Of a DNA stretch of 23,104 nt, positions 8,803 through 16,561 are shown piece by piece. The notes beneath the pieces are model-generated. The model did no database searches. It saw nothing but the letters and a program-made list of their open reading frames with translations, and was not told the origin of the DNA. The first letter of the stretch is position 1. Each line of letters begins with the position of its first letter. The stretch is taken from positions 1-23,104 of the forward strand of contig JAEYQZ010000089.1 of NCBI GenBank assembly GCA_023409695.1, given 5' to 3'. Made by a program: the position numbers and the translations under genes. The stretch is from Methanobacteriota archaeon. GTDB lineage: Archaea; Methanobacteriota; Methanobacteria; Methanobacteriales; Methanobacteriaceae.

Positions 8803-8822
8803 TTAACATGTATTAACACGTG
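8803..8822. repeat. Tandem 10-bp repeat TTAACAYGTR, possible operator
   Basis: Two adjacent copies, TTAACATGTA and TTAACACGTG, differ at two transition positions. One copy spans about one helical turn. They lie about 55 bp upstream of the likely TATA box of the PrpD-like gene. An operator is plausible, but nothing in the window shows which protein would bind. Confidence 0.35.
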
Positions 8823-8876
8823 ATTTTTCAATTTGACTGTTTTTTCAGACTATATGATTAGTAAATGGATCAAAAA

Positions 8877-8888
8877 GTTTATCTTATG
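8877..8888 (+). promoter_or_regulatory. Candidate promoter of the PrpD-like gene (leaderless or nearly so)
   Basis: GTTTATCTTATG preceded by AAAAA forms a BRE/TATA-like element. Transcription starting about 26 bases downstream would begin within a few bases of the ATG at 8908. No Shine-Dalgarno is present before that ATG, which agrees with a leaderless or very short-leader mRNA. Confidence 0.5.
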
Positions 8889-8907
8889 TACCTAGAATTT
8901 ACGATCA

Positions 8908-10224
8908 ATGATAACAGGAAAATTTGCAGATTTTATCACTGCAACTCATTATGAAAAACTCCCTAAAAAGGCCATAGATCAGGCAAAACTCTGTTTTTTA
9001 GACTTTTTAGGAGTAACCCTCAGGGGATCTAAAACCAGAAGTTCAATTGCAATAAATAATATCATAAAAGAAAGCAACGAATCCACAGTTATTGGCCATA
9101 AAAAAGCAAATACTCTTGATTCTGCTCTTGCAAATGGAATAGCTGCACATTGCCTTGATTTAGACGACGGACACCGATTTGCTCAGATGCACCCTGGAGC
9201 TTGTGTTATACCTGCAGCGCTGTCAACCTGTGAAGCTTACAACAAAAGCGGGAAAGAATTTATAAACTCGATAATTGCAGGATATGAAATTGCAATCTCC
9301 CTTGGAATTTTTGTAAATCCAGAGCATAGAAATAAAGGATTTCACAGTACTGGAACCTGTGGAATTTTCGGAGCTGCGGCTGCTGCATCCTACACGTTAA
9401 ACCTTGACAAAACAGAAATAGTGAATGCCCTTGGACTTGCAGGAACTCAAGCAAGCGGCCTTTTAGAATCAGATCATTCTGGATCAATGGGAAAACATCT
9501 ACATGCCGGAAAGGCTGCACAATCAGGTGTTTTATCAGCGCTTCTTTCAAAAGAAGGCTTCACTGGAGCATCCTCCATAATTGAGGGGAAAGAAGGGTTC
9601 ATATCTGCAATGGTGAATGGTGATATTAACGATAAGAAACTGGAAATAGGGAATTTCCATATTCAGAATGTATATTTCAAAAAATACCCCATATGTAGAC
9701 ATTTACACTCTACAATTGATGCTGCTCTTGATATTTTAAATAAAAATAATATCAGAAAGGGAGATATACAGAAAATACTTGTTAAGACATATAAAATTGC
9801 TGCAAACCACGACAATTATCATCCAAAAACAAGAGAAGCGATAAGGCAAAGTTTACCAGTAAGTCTTGCAATAGCAGTGCAAAATGGAAATTTAAGCATT
9901 GATAATCTAAATACAGATGATGAAATAGCAAAAATTTCCAGTAAAATTGTCACTGAATGTGATGAGAATCTGGATGAATTGTACCCATATAAAAGATCAT
10001 CAAAAGTAATAATTCAAACAGGAGATCACTCCTATACTGAATGTGTTGATTTACCAAAAGGAGAACCAGAAAACCAGTTTACCCCAAATGAATTAATGGA
10101 CAAATTCATTGAATTGAATCCTGGTGTATCTGTTAATATTTTGGACATAGTAAATGATTTGGAAAATTATAACATGAAAGAATTAATGACAATACTCAAT
10201 AATGAATTTAAAAAGAATAATTAA
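8908..10224 (+). CDS. MmgE/PrpD family protein (2-methylcitrate dehydratase-like)
   Basis: A 438-residue member of the MmgE/PrpD family, which includes 2-methylcitrate dehydratase, cis-aconitate decarboxylase and iminodisuccinate epimerase; these act on small di- and tricarboxylic acids without a metal cluster. Motifs: N-terminal DFLGVTLRGS, the HCLDLDDGHRFAQMHPGACVIPAAL block (near residues 80-105) typical of the helical domain, GYEIAISLG, FHSTGTCGIFGAAAAA, GKHLHAGKAAQSGVLSALL and FKKYPICRHLHSTIDAA. Length is normal. The substrate cannot be read from sequence, and family annotations are unreliable on this. An in-frame TAG (8893-8895) rules out an earlier start. It heads a same-strand group with a TIM-barrel protein, a fumarase-type alpha subunit and a citrate synthase homologue, so an organic-acid role is likely. 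Confidence 0.88.
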   Translation: MITGKFADFITATHYEKLPKKAIDQAKLCFLDFLGVTLRGSKTRSSIAINNIIKESNESTVIGHKKANTLDSALANGIAAHCLDLDDGHRFAQMHPGACVIPAALSTCEAYNKSGKEFINSIIAGYEIAISLGIFVNPEHRNKGFHSTGTCGIFGAAAAASYTLNLDKTEIVNALGLAGTQASGLLESDHSGSMGKHLHAGKAAQSGVLSALLSKEGFTGASSIIEGKEGFISAMVNGDINDKKLEIGNFHIQNVYFKKYPICRHLHSTIDAALDILNKNNIRKGDIQKILVKTYKIAANHDNYHPKTREAIRQSLPVSLAIAVQNGNLSIDNLNTDDEIAKISSKIVTECDENLDELYPYKRSSKVIIQTGDHSYTECVDLPKGEPENQFTPNELMDKFIELNPGVSVNILDIVNDLENYNMKELMTILNNEFKKNN

Positions 10225-10284
10225 CATATTCAAATTTAAAATTAATAAATTACGCTAATAGAAACGAAAAAGGGATAAGTGATA

Positions 10285-11184
10285 ATGATGCAGACTAAAG
10301 AGTTTCTTAAAACTATTGGAATAGAAAATAACAATTTAAAAGAATCAAAAAAGAGATTTCCAGATGGCTCACAGTACAGGTTCGAAGTTCCGGGGATTCA
10401 GAAACCTGGCGCAATGGCCGCCCTTATTGATGCTACAGATAAATATGGAGTTGAAATTCACAGAGTAACCCAGACTAAAGGAATAATGCTCCTTACAGAT
10501 TATGAGATAGAGCAGATGATGGACATCGCCAAAGATGCAAAGGTAGAACTTTTCTTAAGCGTTGGGCCGCGTGCAACCTATGATACAAGTGCATCTGCAA
10601 AAACAAAAGAAGGCATGAGAATTGGTTATCGATTAAGAGGATATGATAACCTTGTATATGCAATAGAAGATGTTAAAAGAGCAGTAGCCCTTGGAGTTAG
10701 AGGAATCGTAGTTTATGATGAGGGACTTCTCTGGACACTTGGAAAAATGAGGGCTGAAGGTGAACTCCCAAAGGACACTCACTTTAAAGTATCTGCCCAT
10801 ACTGGACACGGAAACCCTGCATCTGCAAAATTACTGCAAGAAATTGGAGCAGATTCATTTAATCCAGTAAGAGATTTACAAATACCCATGATTGCGTCAA
10901 TAAGGAATGCAATTGACATTTCTATCGATCTCCATACAGAAAATCCCAAGTCATCAGGGGGATTTATAAGACACTACGAAGTCCCAGATATAATAAAATA
11001 TGCAGCGCCAGTTTATCTCAAAACAGGTGGAGCGGTGGCTGGACATCATGGATGGGATACAACAGAGACACAGGCTGCAGAACGTATAAGGCAGGTCTCA
11101 CTTGTTCAAGACATGATAAATAGATATTACGGCGATGCAGTAATGTCCAGGAAAGGTGCATCAGACTTAGCAATCCCAAAATAA
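10285..11184 (+). CDS. Conserved TIM-barrel-like protein, possibly U32-peptidase-related, function unknown
   Basis: A 299-residue soluble protein with a beta/alpha barrel pattern: VEIHRVTQTKGIMLL, VELFLSVGPRATYDTSAS, GVRGIVVYDEGLLW, HFKVSAHTGHGNPASAK, GADSFNPVRDLQIPM, IDISIDLHTENPKSSGGF and APVYLKTGG. Close relatives in bacteria are, as I recall, labelled U32 family peptidase, but the U32 peptidase signature is not evident and I would not call it a protease. Conserved-looking polar residues at strand ends (DEG, HTGHG, DLHTEN) suggest a metal- or acid-binding active site. I take ATG at 10285, eight bases after AGGGAT; GTG at 10279 and ATG at 10288 are alternatives. The gap after the PrpD-like gene is 60 bp, with no evident terminator. 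Genomic position suggests a carboxylic-acid pathway. Confidence 0.7.
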   Translation: MMQTKEFLKTIGIENNNLKESKKRFPDGSQYRFEVPGIQKPGAMAALIDATDKYGVEIHRVTQTKGIMLLTDYEIEQMMDIAKDAKVELFLSVGPRATYDTSASAKTKEGMRIGYRLRGYDNLVYAIEDVKRAVALGVRGIVVYDEGLLWTLGKMRAEGELPKDTHFKVSAHTGHGNPASAKLLQEIGADSFNPVRDLQIPMIASIRNAIDISIDLHTENPKSSGGFIRHYEVPDIIKYAAPVYLKTGGAVAGHHGWDTTETQAAERIRQVSLVQDMINRYYGDAVMSRKGASDLAIPK

Positions 11185-11207
11185 TTTTAGATTATCTAGA
11201 ATTTAAA

Positions 11208-11215
11208 GTATATAC
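11208..11215 (+). promoter_or_regulatory. Candidate TATA box for the fumarase-like/citrate synthase-like pair
   Basis: GTATATAC preceded by TTTAAA. A transcript starting about 25 bases downstream would have a leader of roughly 20 bases that includes the AGGAAGTG ribosome-binding site. This suggests the last two genes of the metabolic cluster can be expressed apart from the first two. Confidence 0.45.
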
Positions 11216-11254
11216 CCAATTATCTAAAAATTGTACTTAGGAAGTGTTTATTGG

Positions 11255-12115
11255 ATGGAAATAGTTAATTTAATCAGAGATGCAGTAATTGAAGCAAGTA
11301 CAACTTTCAGGAAGGATCAGTTTGATGCTTATAAAAGAGCACTTGACATGGAAACTAATGAAAACACTTCCTGGATGCTTGAATTACTTGTAGAAAATGC
11401 TGAGATAGCAAATAAAAATAAAGTTCCCCTTTGTGATGATACAGGTATTCCCCATGTTTTAGTAGAAATTGGAGAAAATATCAGCCTACCTGCAAATTTC
11501 TTCGAAAATATAAAACTGGGAATAGAAAAAGGCCTTACTGAACTACCTGCAAGACCAATGGCCGTGCGCGGTAGTGGTATTGAAAGAATAGAGCAAAGTA
11601 AAGGACTGTATACTGATCCGGGAAAACTCACCCCTCCATCATTTATACTTGATAAAACTCGAGCAAATGGTGTGAATATTCATGTTTTAATGTTAGGTGG
11701 AGGCCCAGAGATTCGGGCAAGCACATATAGAGTTTTCCATAAGAGGGATAATAGAAAAGTATTTAATGAAGTTAAAACATGGATGAAATCAGAGGTCAAA
11801 ATGCTTGGGTGCACACCATGCATCCCTGCTGTAGGCATTGGTAGAACTCATTTTGAAGCTTCGTCATTGATGATAAAAGCAATGGCATATGGAAATTTAA
11901 ACGAACAATCCAAAATAGAAGAGGAAATAACAGAATCCATAAATAGTTCTAAAGTAGGTGCACTTGGAATTGGTGGTTCTGTAACTGCACTTGGATCTTT
12001 TGTTAAAATAGGTCCGCAGAGGGCAAGCGGTGTTAGAATTTTATCTATGAGACCCTGCTGCTGCGTGGAACCACGAAGATCGTCAGTATTTCTCCATTCC
12101 TCAATTCTGGAGTGA
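11255..12115 (+). CDS. Class I fumarase/tartrate dehydratase-type Fe-S hydro-lyase, alpha subunit
   Basis: A 286-residue homologue of the alpha subunit (N-terminal domain) of oxygen-sensitive 4Fe-4S hydro-lyases: fumarase class I, L-tartrate dehydratase. Likely cluster cysteines are C60 in PLCDDTG (usual CxDTG motif), C186/C189 in GCTPCIPAVGIGRT, and one of C268-C270 in RPCCCVEPRR. Canonical members have GIGGT where this has GIGRT, and an unusual triple Cys replaces a single C-terminal one, so it may be a specialised paralogue rather than the housekeeping fumarase. The beta subunit, needed for activity, is not in the window; archaea often encode it elsewhere. ATG at 11255 follows AGGAAGTG; an in-frame TTG at 11231 lies upstream of that site and is rejected. 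The citrate synthase homologue starts six bases after the stop. Confidence 0.8.
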   Translation: MEIVNLIRDAVIEASTTFRKDQFDAYKRALDMETNENTSWMLELLVENAEIANKNKVPLCDDTGIPHVLVEIGENISLPANFFENIKLGIEKGLTELPARPMAVRGSGIERIEQSKGLYTDPGKLTPPSFILDKTRANGVNIHVLMLGGGPEIRASTYRVFHKRDNRKVFNEVKTWMKSEVKMLGCTPCIPAVGIGRTHFEASSLMIKAMAYGNLNEQSKIEEEITESINSSKVGALGIGGSVTALGSFVKIGPQRASGVRILSMRPCCCVEPRRSSVFLHSSILE

Positions 12116-12121
12116 TATATC

Positions 12122-12943
12122 ATGGCAATTGGAAGAGAAACAATAGAAAACCTACTTAAACTTGGTAATCCCAAATGGAAGACCAGTATAACAAGCGTTG
12201 AACCAAATAAACTTAAAACTAGAGGATACCCCCAGGAGGATCTTATAGGCAATATATCTTTTTCTGAAATGGTTTATTTGCTCATAAAAGGAGAATTACC
12301 ACCGGAAAGTGAATCAAAAATGTTTGAGGCAGTCTTAACTTCCTTTTGTGATCATGGTGTAACACCCCCAAGTACTCAGGCTGCAAGAATTATTGCATCT
12401 ACAGGATCCCCAATGCACGCCTGCGTTTCAGGTGGGCTTTTAGCCTTTGGGAAACACCATGCCGGAGCCATAGAAAATGCTATGAAAACCCTTCAAGAAG
12501 GTGTTAAACGGTCACATGGAGACATAGAAGCAACTGCAAGGGAAATGATAAATGAATTTTTAGAAAGTGGAGATAAAATACCCGGCTTCGGCCACAGATA
12601 CCACAATGAAGATCCAAGGGCTCGCAAACTTATAGAGCTTGCAGAAGAGTATGGTTGTACAGGAATACATACTGAACTTGCACTTACAATTCAAAGTATT
12701 CTTCTAGAGGAAAAAGGAATTAGAATGAATATTGACGGGGCGAATGCAGGTATACTGTCAGATATGGGCTTCGATTGGACTATTGGGACAGGAATGTTCA
12801 TGATTGGAAGGCTTCCAGCACTCGTTGCACATATATATGAAGAACAAACCCGAGAAGCTCCTTTCAGGAAATTATTCGACACAGAAGAGATTTATTATGA
12901 CGGTGTTGACGAACGCAGAATAATAAAAGAGGATGAAAAATAA
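12122..12943 (+). CDS. Citryl-CoA lyase / short citrate synthase-like protein
   Basis: A 273-residue member of the citrate synthase superfamily, the size of citryl-CoA lyase and of the C-terminal domain of ATP-citrate lyase rather than of full citrate synthase (about 370-430). The catalytic set is visible by motif: H113 in KHHAGAIENA (H274 of pig enzyme), H158 in PGFGHRYH (H320) and D205 in NIDGANAGIL (D375). An upstream HGVTPPSTQAAR block also fits the family. It should form or cleave a C-C bond between an acyl-CoA and a keto acid; the natural substrate is unknown. There is no ATP-grasp subunit nearby for citryl-CoA formation. ATG at 12122 follows GGAGTGAT, which overlaps the stop of the fumarase-like gene, so translational coupling is likely. 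It is the last gene before the ATP synthase operon. Confidence 0.85.
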   Translation: MAIGRETIENLLKLGNPKWKTSITSVEPNKLKTRGYPQEDLIGNISFSEMVYLLIKGELPPESESKMFEAVLTSFCDHGVTPPSTQAARIIASTGSPMHACVSGGLLAFGKHHAGAIENAMKTLQEGVKRSHGDIEATAREMINEFLESGDKIPGFGHRYHNEDPRARKLIELAEEYGCTGIHTELALTIQSILLEEKGIRMNIDGANAGILSDMGFDWTIGTGMFMIGRLPALVAHIYEEQTREAPFRKLFDTEEIYYDGVDERRIIKEDEK

Positions 12944-12950
12944 CATACTC

Positions 12951-12960
12951 CTTTATATAC
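12951..12960 (+). promoter_or_regulatory. Candidate promoter of the ATP synthase operon
   Basis: CTTTATATAC contains TTTATATA (12952-12959), a consensus archaeal TATA box, placed just after the stop of the preceding gene. Start of transcription near 12980 would give a leader of about 65 bases to ahaH. A second A/T-rich box (ATAAATATAA, 13001-13010) could give a shorter leader. Confidence 0.6.
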
Positions 12961-13046
12961 CTATTTATAAAGAAATCCTTGGAAAATTAAATAGTAAAAG
13001 ATAAATATAACTGAAAATAGACTTTTGTTCATCATGGTGATTCAAA

Positions 13047-13361
13047 ATGATGTCGATATCTGAAGCTATTACGACAATTAAGAAGGCAGAAAATGATGCC
13101 GATAAACTAATAGAGGATGCAAAGCAAAGATCCTCTAAAATTAAAGAAGAAGCAAAAGAAAAAACAGAGGCGCTTATTAAAAACGCTAAAGACGAAGCTC
13201 ATGAAGAAACTGGAGACATAATCTTTAAAGCAGAAGATGAAGCTAAAAAAGAAACTCTCCAGATATCAAAACAAGCTGACGAGAATATAAACAAAACAAA
13301 AAATCAAGCAGCAGGTAAAGTTGATGAAGCTGTGGATGTCATAGTTAAAAATATACTTTAG
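13047..13361 (+). CDS. ahaH: A-type ATP synthase subunit H (peripheral stalk)
   Basis: A 104-residue, almost entirely alpha-helical, highly charged protein that pairs with subunit E to form the peripheral stalks linking the A3B3 head to subunit I. Sequence shows a continuous heptad-like pattern rich in Ala, Glu, Lys and Asp (AITTIKKAENDADKLIEDAK, then repeated ADEN/KNQA units) with no membrane helix, as expected for the right-handed coiled coil of this subunit. Length is normal. GGTGAT lies five bases before ATG at 13047; a second ATG directly follows it. First gene of the aha operon, with a candidate TATA box upstream and a 31-bp gap before ahaI. Confidence 0.9.
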   Translation: MMSISEAITTIKKAENDADKLIEDAKQRSSKIKEEAKEKTEALIKNAKDEAHEETGDIIFKAEDEAKKETLQISKQADENINKTKNQAAGKVDEAVDVIVKNIL

Positions 13362-13392
13362 CTGATTCTCGTTAGTTAAAAAAAGTGATAAA

Positions 13393-15426
13393 ATGTTTAA
13401 GCCAGCGAGAATGAAAAAGCTTAAAATACTCACTTTAGATGCCTATTCTAATTCTTTGGTAAGTGCTCTTCAAGAAGAAGAAGTAGTTCAAATCCATGAT
13501 ATTTCCGAACGCATCCAGCAGGATGCAGAATGGAAACAAATTTTAAAGCCATCAAAGGTTACAGCCTATACTGGTAAAGTATCTTCTCTTCAAATGAAGG
13601 CCACTGGAATTGCCGATTTTTTAAAATCTGCAGAAAGAAAAGAAGGCGGTATTCTTGCGAGTGTTATGAGCATATTTAATCCTGAAGTACCTGAGAAAAG
13701 AGAGGTCGAAGATTTAGACACTGAAGCTTTAATAAAGCACGCAGAATCTATTCTCGGAGAAATAGAAGGACAAACAAAACCAATTGAAGAAAAGCTAGCT
13801 GCACTTGATGCAGAAAAAAGCGAACTTAATAATGCTCTCAATGTTGCAAATAAACTGAAAAATATTGATATTGATCTTAGTGATTTAGAAGAAACAAAAT
13901 ACACTGTTGCGGTAGCTGGAAGAATAGCCAGTGCTCAACTCGATGAATTCAAAAAAGAAGCAAGCTCAATAACAGACAAACTTGTTATTTTAGAGCACGC
14001 TGAAAAGGAAACAACAATACTAATTGTCATTACTTTAAAAGAACATGGTATTGAAATTTCATCAATTCTCAGAAAATTTGAATTCGAGCTGTATGACACT
14101 TCTGAACTTTCTGGAAAACCATCTGCAATAATTCAAAATGCAGAATCCAGACTTACTCAAATTGAAAGTGAAAAAACAGTTTTAATAGATAATCTTGCAG
14201 ACATTGCAGAAAAATGGATAGCTGATCTTGAAGTATTGAAAGAACAGCTTGAAATTGAAAAAAACAGAAATGAAATATTTGCTTCATTTGGAGAAACAGA
14301 AAAAACTACAATGATAGAAGGATGGGTTACAACTAAAAATTTAGATAAAGCCCTTGATATCATTAAAAAAGCCAGTGATGGTCACTCAATTGTGGAAGTA
14401 ACAGATCCAGAAGATGGAGATGATATTCCAATTCACCTGGACAATCCACGTTTTGCTAAACCATACGAATTATTTGTGCACATGTATTCCCCACCAAGGT
14501 ACCTGGAAACAGATCCAACACTATTATTTGCGATAGTATTCCCATTTTTCTTTGGATTCTGTCTTACAGATGCGGGATATGGTATAATAGACGCCCTTAT
14601 TGGTCTGCTTTTAATCTTCGGATTAGGTAAAGTCAATAAAGTAATGCGCAGTTTAGGTCTTATCCTTACTGCATGTGGTGTATGGGCAGTTATACTGGGT
14701 CTAGCTACGAACAGTCTATTTGGAGACTTTATTCCAAGATGGATTTACGGAGATGCATCTGGAATGGTTCCAACAACAATACCTATGTTCAATGCATTTT
14801 CATTCCCACAGAACATATTAATATGGGCATTACTTGTGGGTATTATATACACGATCATAGCATTAGCAATTGGAGCAATGGACAACATTAGAATGAAACA
14901 GTACCGAGAAGCAGTAGAAGGCCAGATAGTATGGCTAATTGTGTTTATCGCTATTGGATTCATAGCCGCAGGTTATATGTTCTTCGGTATGTGGTCAGTT
15001 GTTTTCGATATTGGTTTAGGACTATTCGTCGTAACCATGATAATGCAGTTCTATTTCAATAAGATATTTGGACTTCTGGATTATTCCGGATTCTTAGGAA
15101 CCATATTATCTTATGCCAGGTTGCTGGCTCTCTGTCTTGCAACTGGTGGAATAGCAACCACAGTAAATATAGTTGCATGGGTTATTTTAGGTTTCGTTCC
15201 AGGTATAATTCCAGGAGCGGTAGGTGCAGGTATTGCAATGGTAATAGCAGTGATAGTAACCTTATGTGGACACACTGTAAATTGTGCATTCCAGACCCTT
15301 GGAGCATTTGTTAACTCAATGCGTTTACATTATGTTGAATTTTTTGGTCAATTTTACGTCGGCGGAAGTCAAAAATTCAGGGCTTTCCGTGCAAGAAGAA
15401 AACTTACTAAGTTAGGAGGTAAATAA
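13393..15426 (+). CDS. ahaI: A-type ATP synthase subunit I (membrane stator, a-subunit homologue)
   Basis: A 677-residue protein that forms the ion half-channels against the proteolipid ring and anchors the peripheral stalks. About 370 N-terminal residues are a soluble, coiled-coil-rich arm starting FKPARMKKLKIL, with long Glu/Lys-rich helices near 85-160 and 230-300. The C-terminal half has about eight membrane helices. The essential rotor-facing arginine is R576 in ILSYARLLALCLA, and the last helix carries the conserved RLHYVEFFGQFY motif. Length is typical. ATG at 13393 follows AGTGAT. The 3' end carries the strong GGAGGT site of ahaK (15415-15420), one base separating the two genes, so translation is probably coupled. 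Confidence 0.96.
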   Translation: MFKPARMKKLKILTLDAYSNSLVSALQEEEVVQIHDISERIQQDAEWKQILKPSKVTAYTGKVSSLQMKATGIADFLKSAERKEGGILASVMSIFNPEVPEKREVEDLDTEALIKHAESILGEIEGQTKPIEEKLAALDAEKSELNNALNVANKLKNIDIDLSDLEETKYTVAVAGRIASAQLDEFKKEASSITDKLVILEHAEKETTILIVITLKEHGIEISSILRKFEFELYDTSELSGKPSAIIQNAESRLTQIESEKTVLIDNLADIAEKWIADLEVLKEQLEIEKNRNEIFASFGETEKTTMIEGWVTTKNLDKALDIIKKASDGHSIVEVTDPEDGDDIPIHLDNPRFAKPYELFVHMYSPPRYLETDPTLLFAIVFPFFFGFCLTDAGYGIIDALIGLLLIFGLGKVNKVMRSLGLILTACGVWAVILGLATNSLFGDFIPRWIYGDASGMVPTTIPMFNAFSFPQNILIWALLVGIIYTIIALAIGAMDNIRMKQYREAVEGQIVWLIVFIAIGFIAAGYMFFGMWSVVFDIGLGLFVVTMIMQFYFNKIFGLLDYSGFLGTILSYARLLALCLATGGIATTVNIVAWVILGFVPGIIPGAVGAGIAMVIAVIVTLCGHTVNCAFQTLGAFVNSMRLHYVEFFGQFYVGGSQKFRAFRARRKLTKLGGK

Positions 15427-15427
15427 G

Positions 15428-15913
<486 letters not shown>

Positions 15914-15926
15914 GGAGGCCAAATAA

Positions 15927-16550
15927 ATGAGCGACGGGGCAGATAAAATTGTCTCAAGCATAATTTCTGAAGCTCAAAGCAAGGCTGACGTTATAATCCA
16001 GGAATCTGAAAAAGAAGCGGCTCTTATTGCTGAAGAAGGGCAAAAAGAAGCGGCTTTAGAAAAAGAAAAGATCCTGGAAAACGCTCAAAAACAGTCTGCA
16101 ATGAAATATCAGCAGCTCATCTCGGAAGCTAAAATGAACTCCAGAAGAGCAGAGCTTGAGGCAAGAGAAGAATTAATAGAAAGTGCATTTAAACGTGCCG
16201 AAGAAGAATTAAAGAAAATTGCATCCACCGACAGCGGCGAATATAAAGAATCCCTTAAAAAAATCATAGCAGAAGCTTCTGTTGAAATTGGCGGGGGAGA
16301 CTTAATATTATCATTAAAAGAAGATGATATTGCCAAGGTCAAAGATGTAATTCCTGCAATTGAAAAAGATATAGAAAAAACTACTGGCACTAAAACAACC
16401 TTAGAGATTGGAGAAAATATAAATACCATTGGAGGAGCAATCGTAAAAACCAAAAATGGAGAAATTGAAGTGAACAATACAATCGAAGCTAGAACGCTCC
16501 GGTTTAAAAAAGTTCTACGATCAGAGGTTGCAAAGGTATTATTTAGATAG
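15927..16550 (+). CDS. ahaE: A-type ATP synthase subunit E (peripheral stalk)
   Basis: A 207-residue protein that joins subunit H in the peripheral stalk and caps the top of the A3B3 head. The N-terminal half (about 1-105) is one long charged helix (KIVSSIISEAQSKADVIIQE, then repeated EKEAALI/EGQKEAALEK units), and the C-terminal half is a mixed alpha/beta domain ending GGAIVKTKNGEIEVNNTIEARTLRFKKVL-type sequence, which contains the family's conserved GG-(A/V)-(I/V)-x-(T/S)-xxGxIxxxNT(I/L)-(E/D)-xR pattern. Length is normal. GGAGG precedes the ATG by eight bases and the gap after ahaK is 13 bp. Confidence 0.95.
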   Translation: MSDGADKIVSSIISEAQSKADVIIQESEKEAALIAEEGQKEAALEKEKILENAQKQSAMKYQQLISEAKMNSRRAELEAREELIESAFKRAEEELKKIASTDSGEYKESLKKIIAEASVEIGGGDLILSLKEDDIAKVKDVIPAIEKDIEKTTGTKTTLEIGENINTIGGAIVKTKNGEIEVNNTIEARTLRFKKVLRSEVAKVLFR

Positions 16551-16561
16551 GGGGAAACAGC

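Larger units (their letters stand above)
8441..8907. other. AT-rich divergent intergenic region (467 bp)
   Basis: No gene is seen on either strand. It holds the promoters of the minus-strand receiver gene (a TATA-like GTATATTG, minus strand, around 8492-8500) and of the plus-strand PrpD-like gene (8877-8888). A tandem pair of 10-bp units, TTAACATGTA and TTAACACGTG, lies at 8803-8822 and is listed separately. The remainder is featureless A/T-rich sequence. Confidence 0.5.

Noticed and set aside
10279..10284. GTG start for the TIM-barrel protein
   Set aside because: Spacing to the AGGGAT site is only two bases; ATG at 10285 has proper spacing, though the difference is two residues and not certain.
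11848..12252. Minus-strand open frame of 134 codons
   Set aside because: It spans the antisense of two real genes and their junction, has no motif and no ribosome-binding site.
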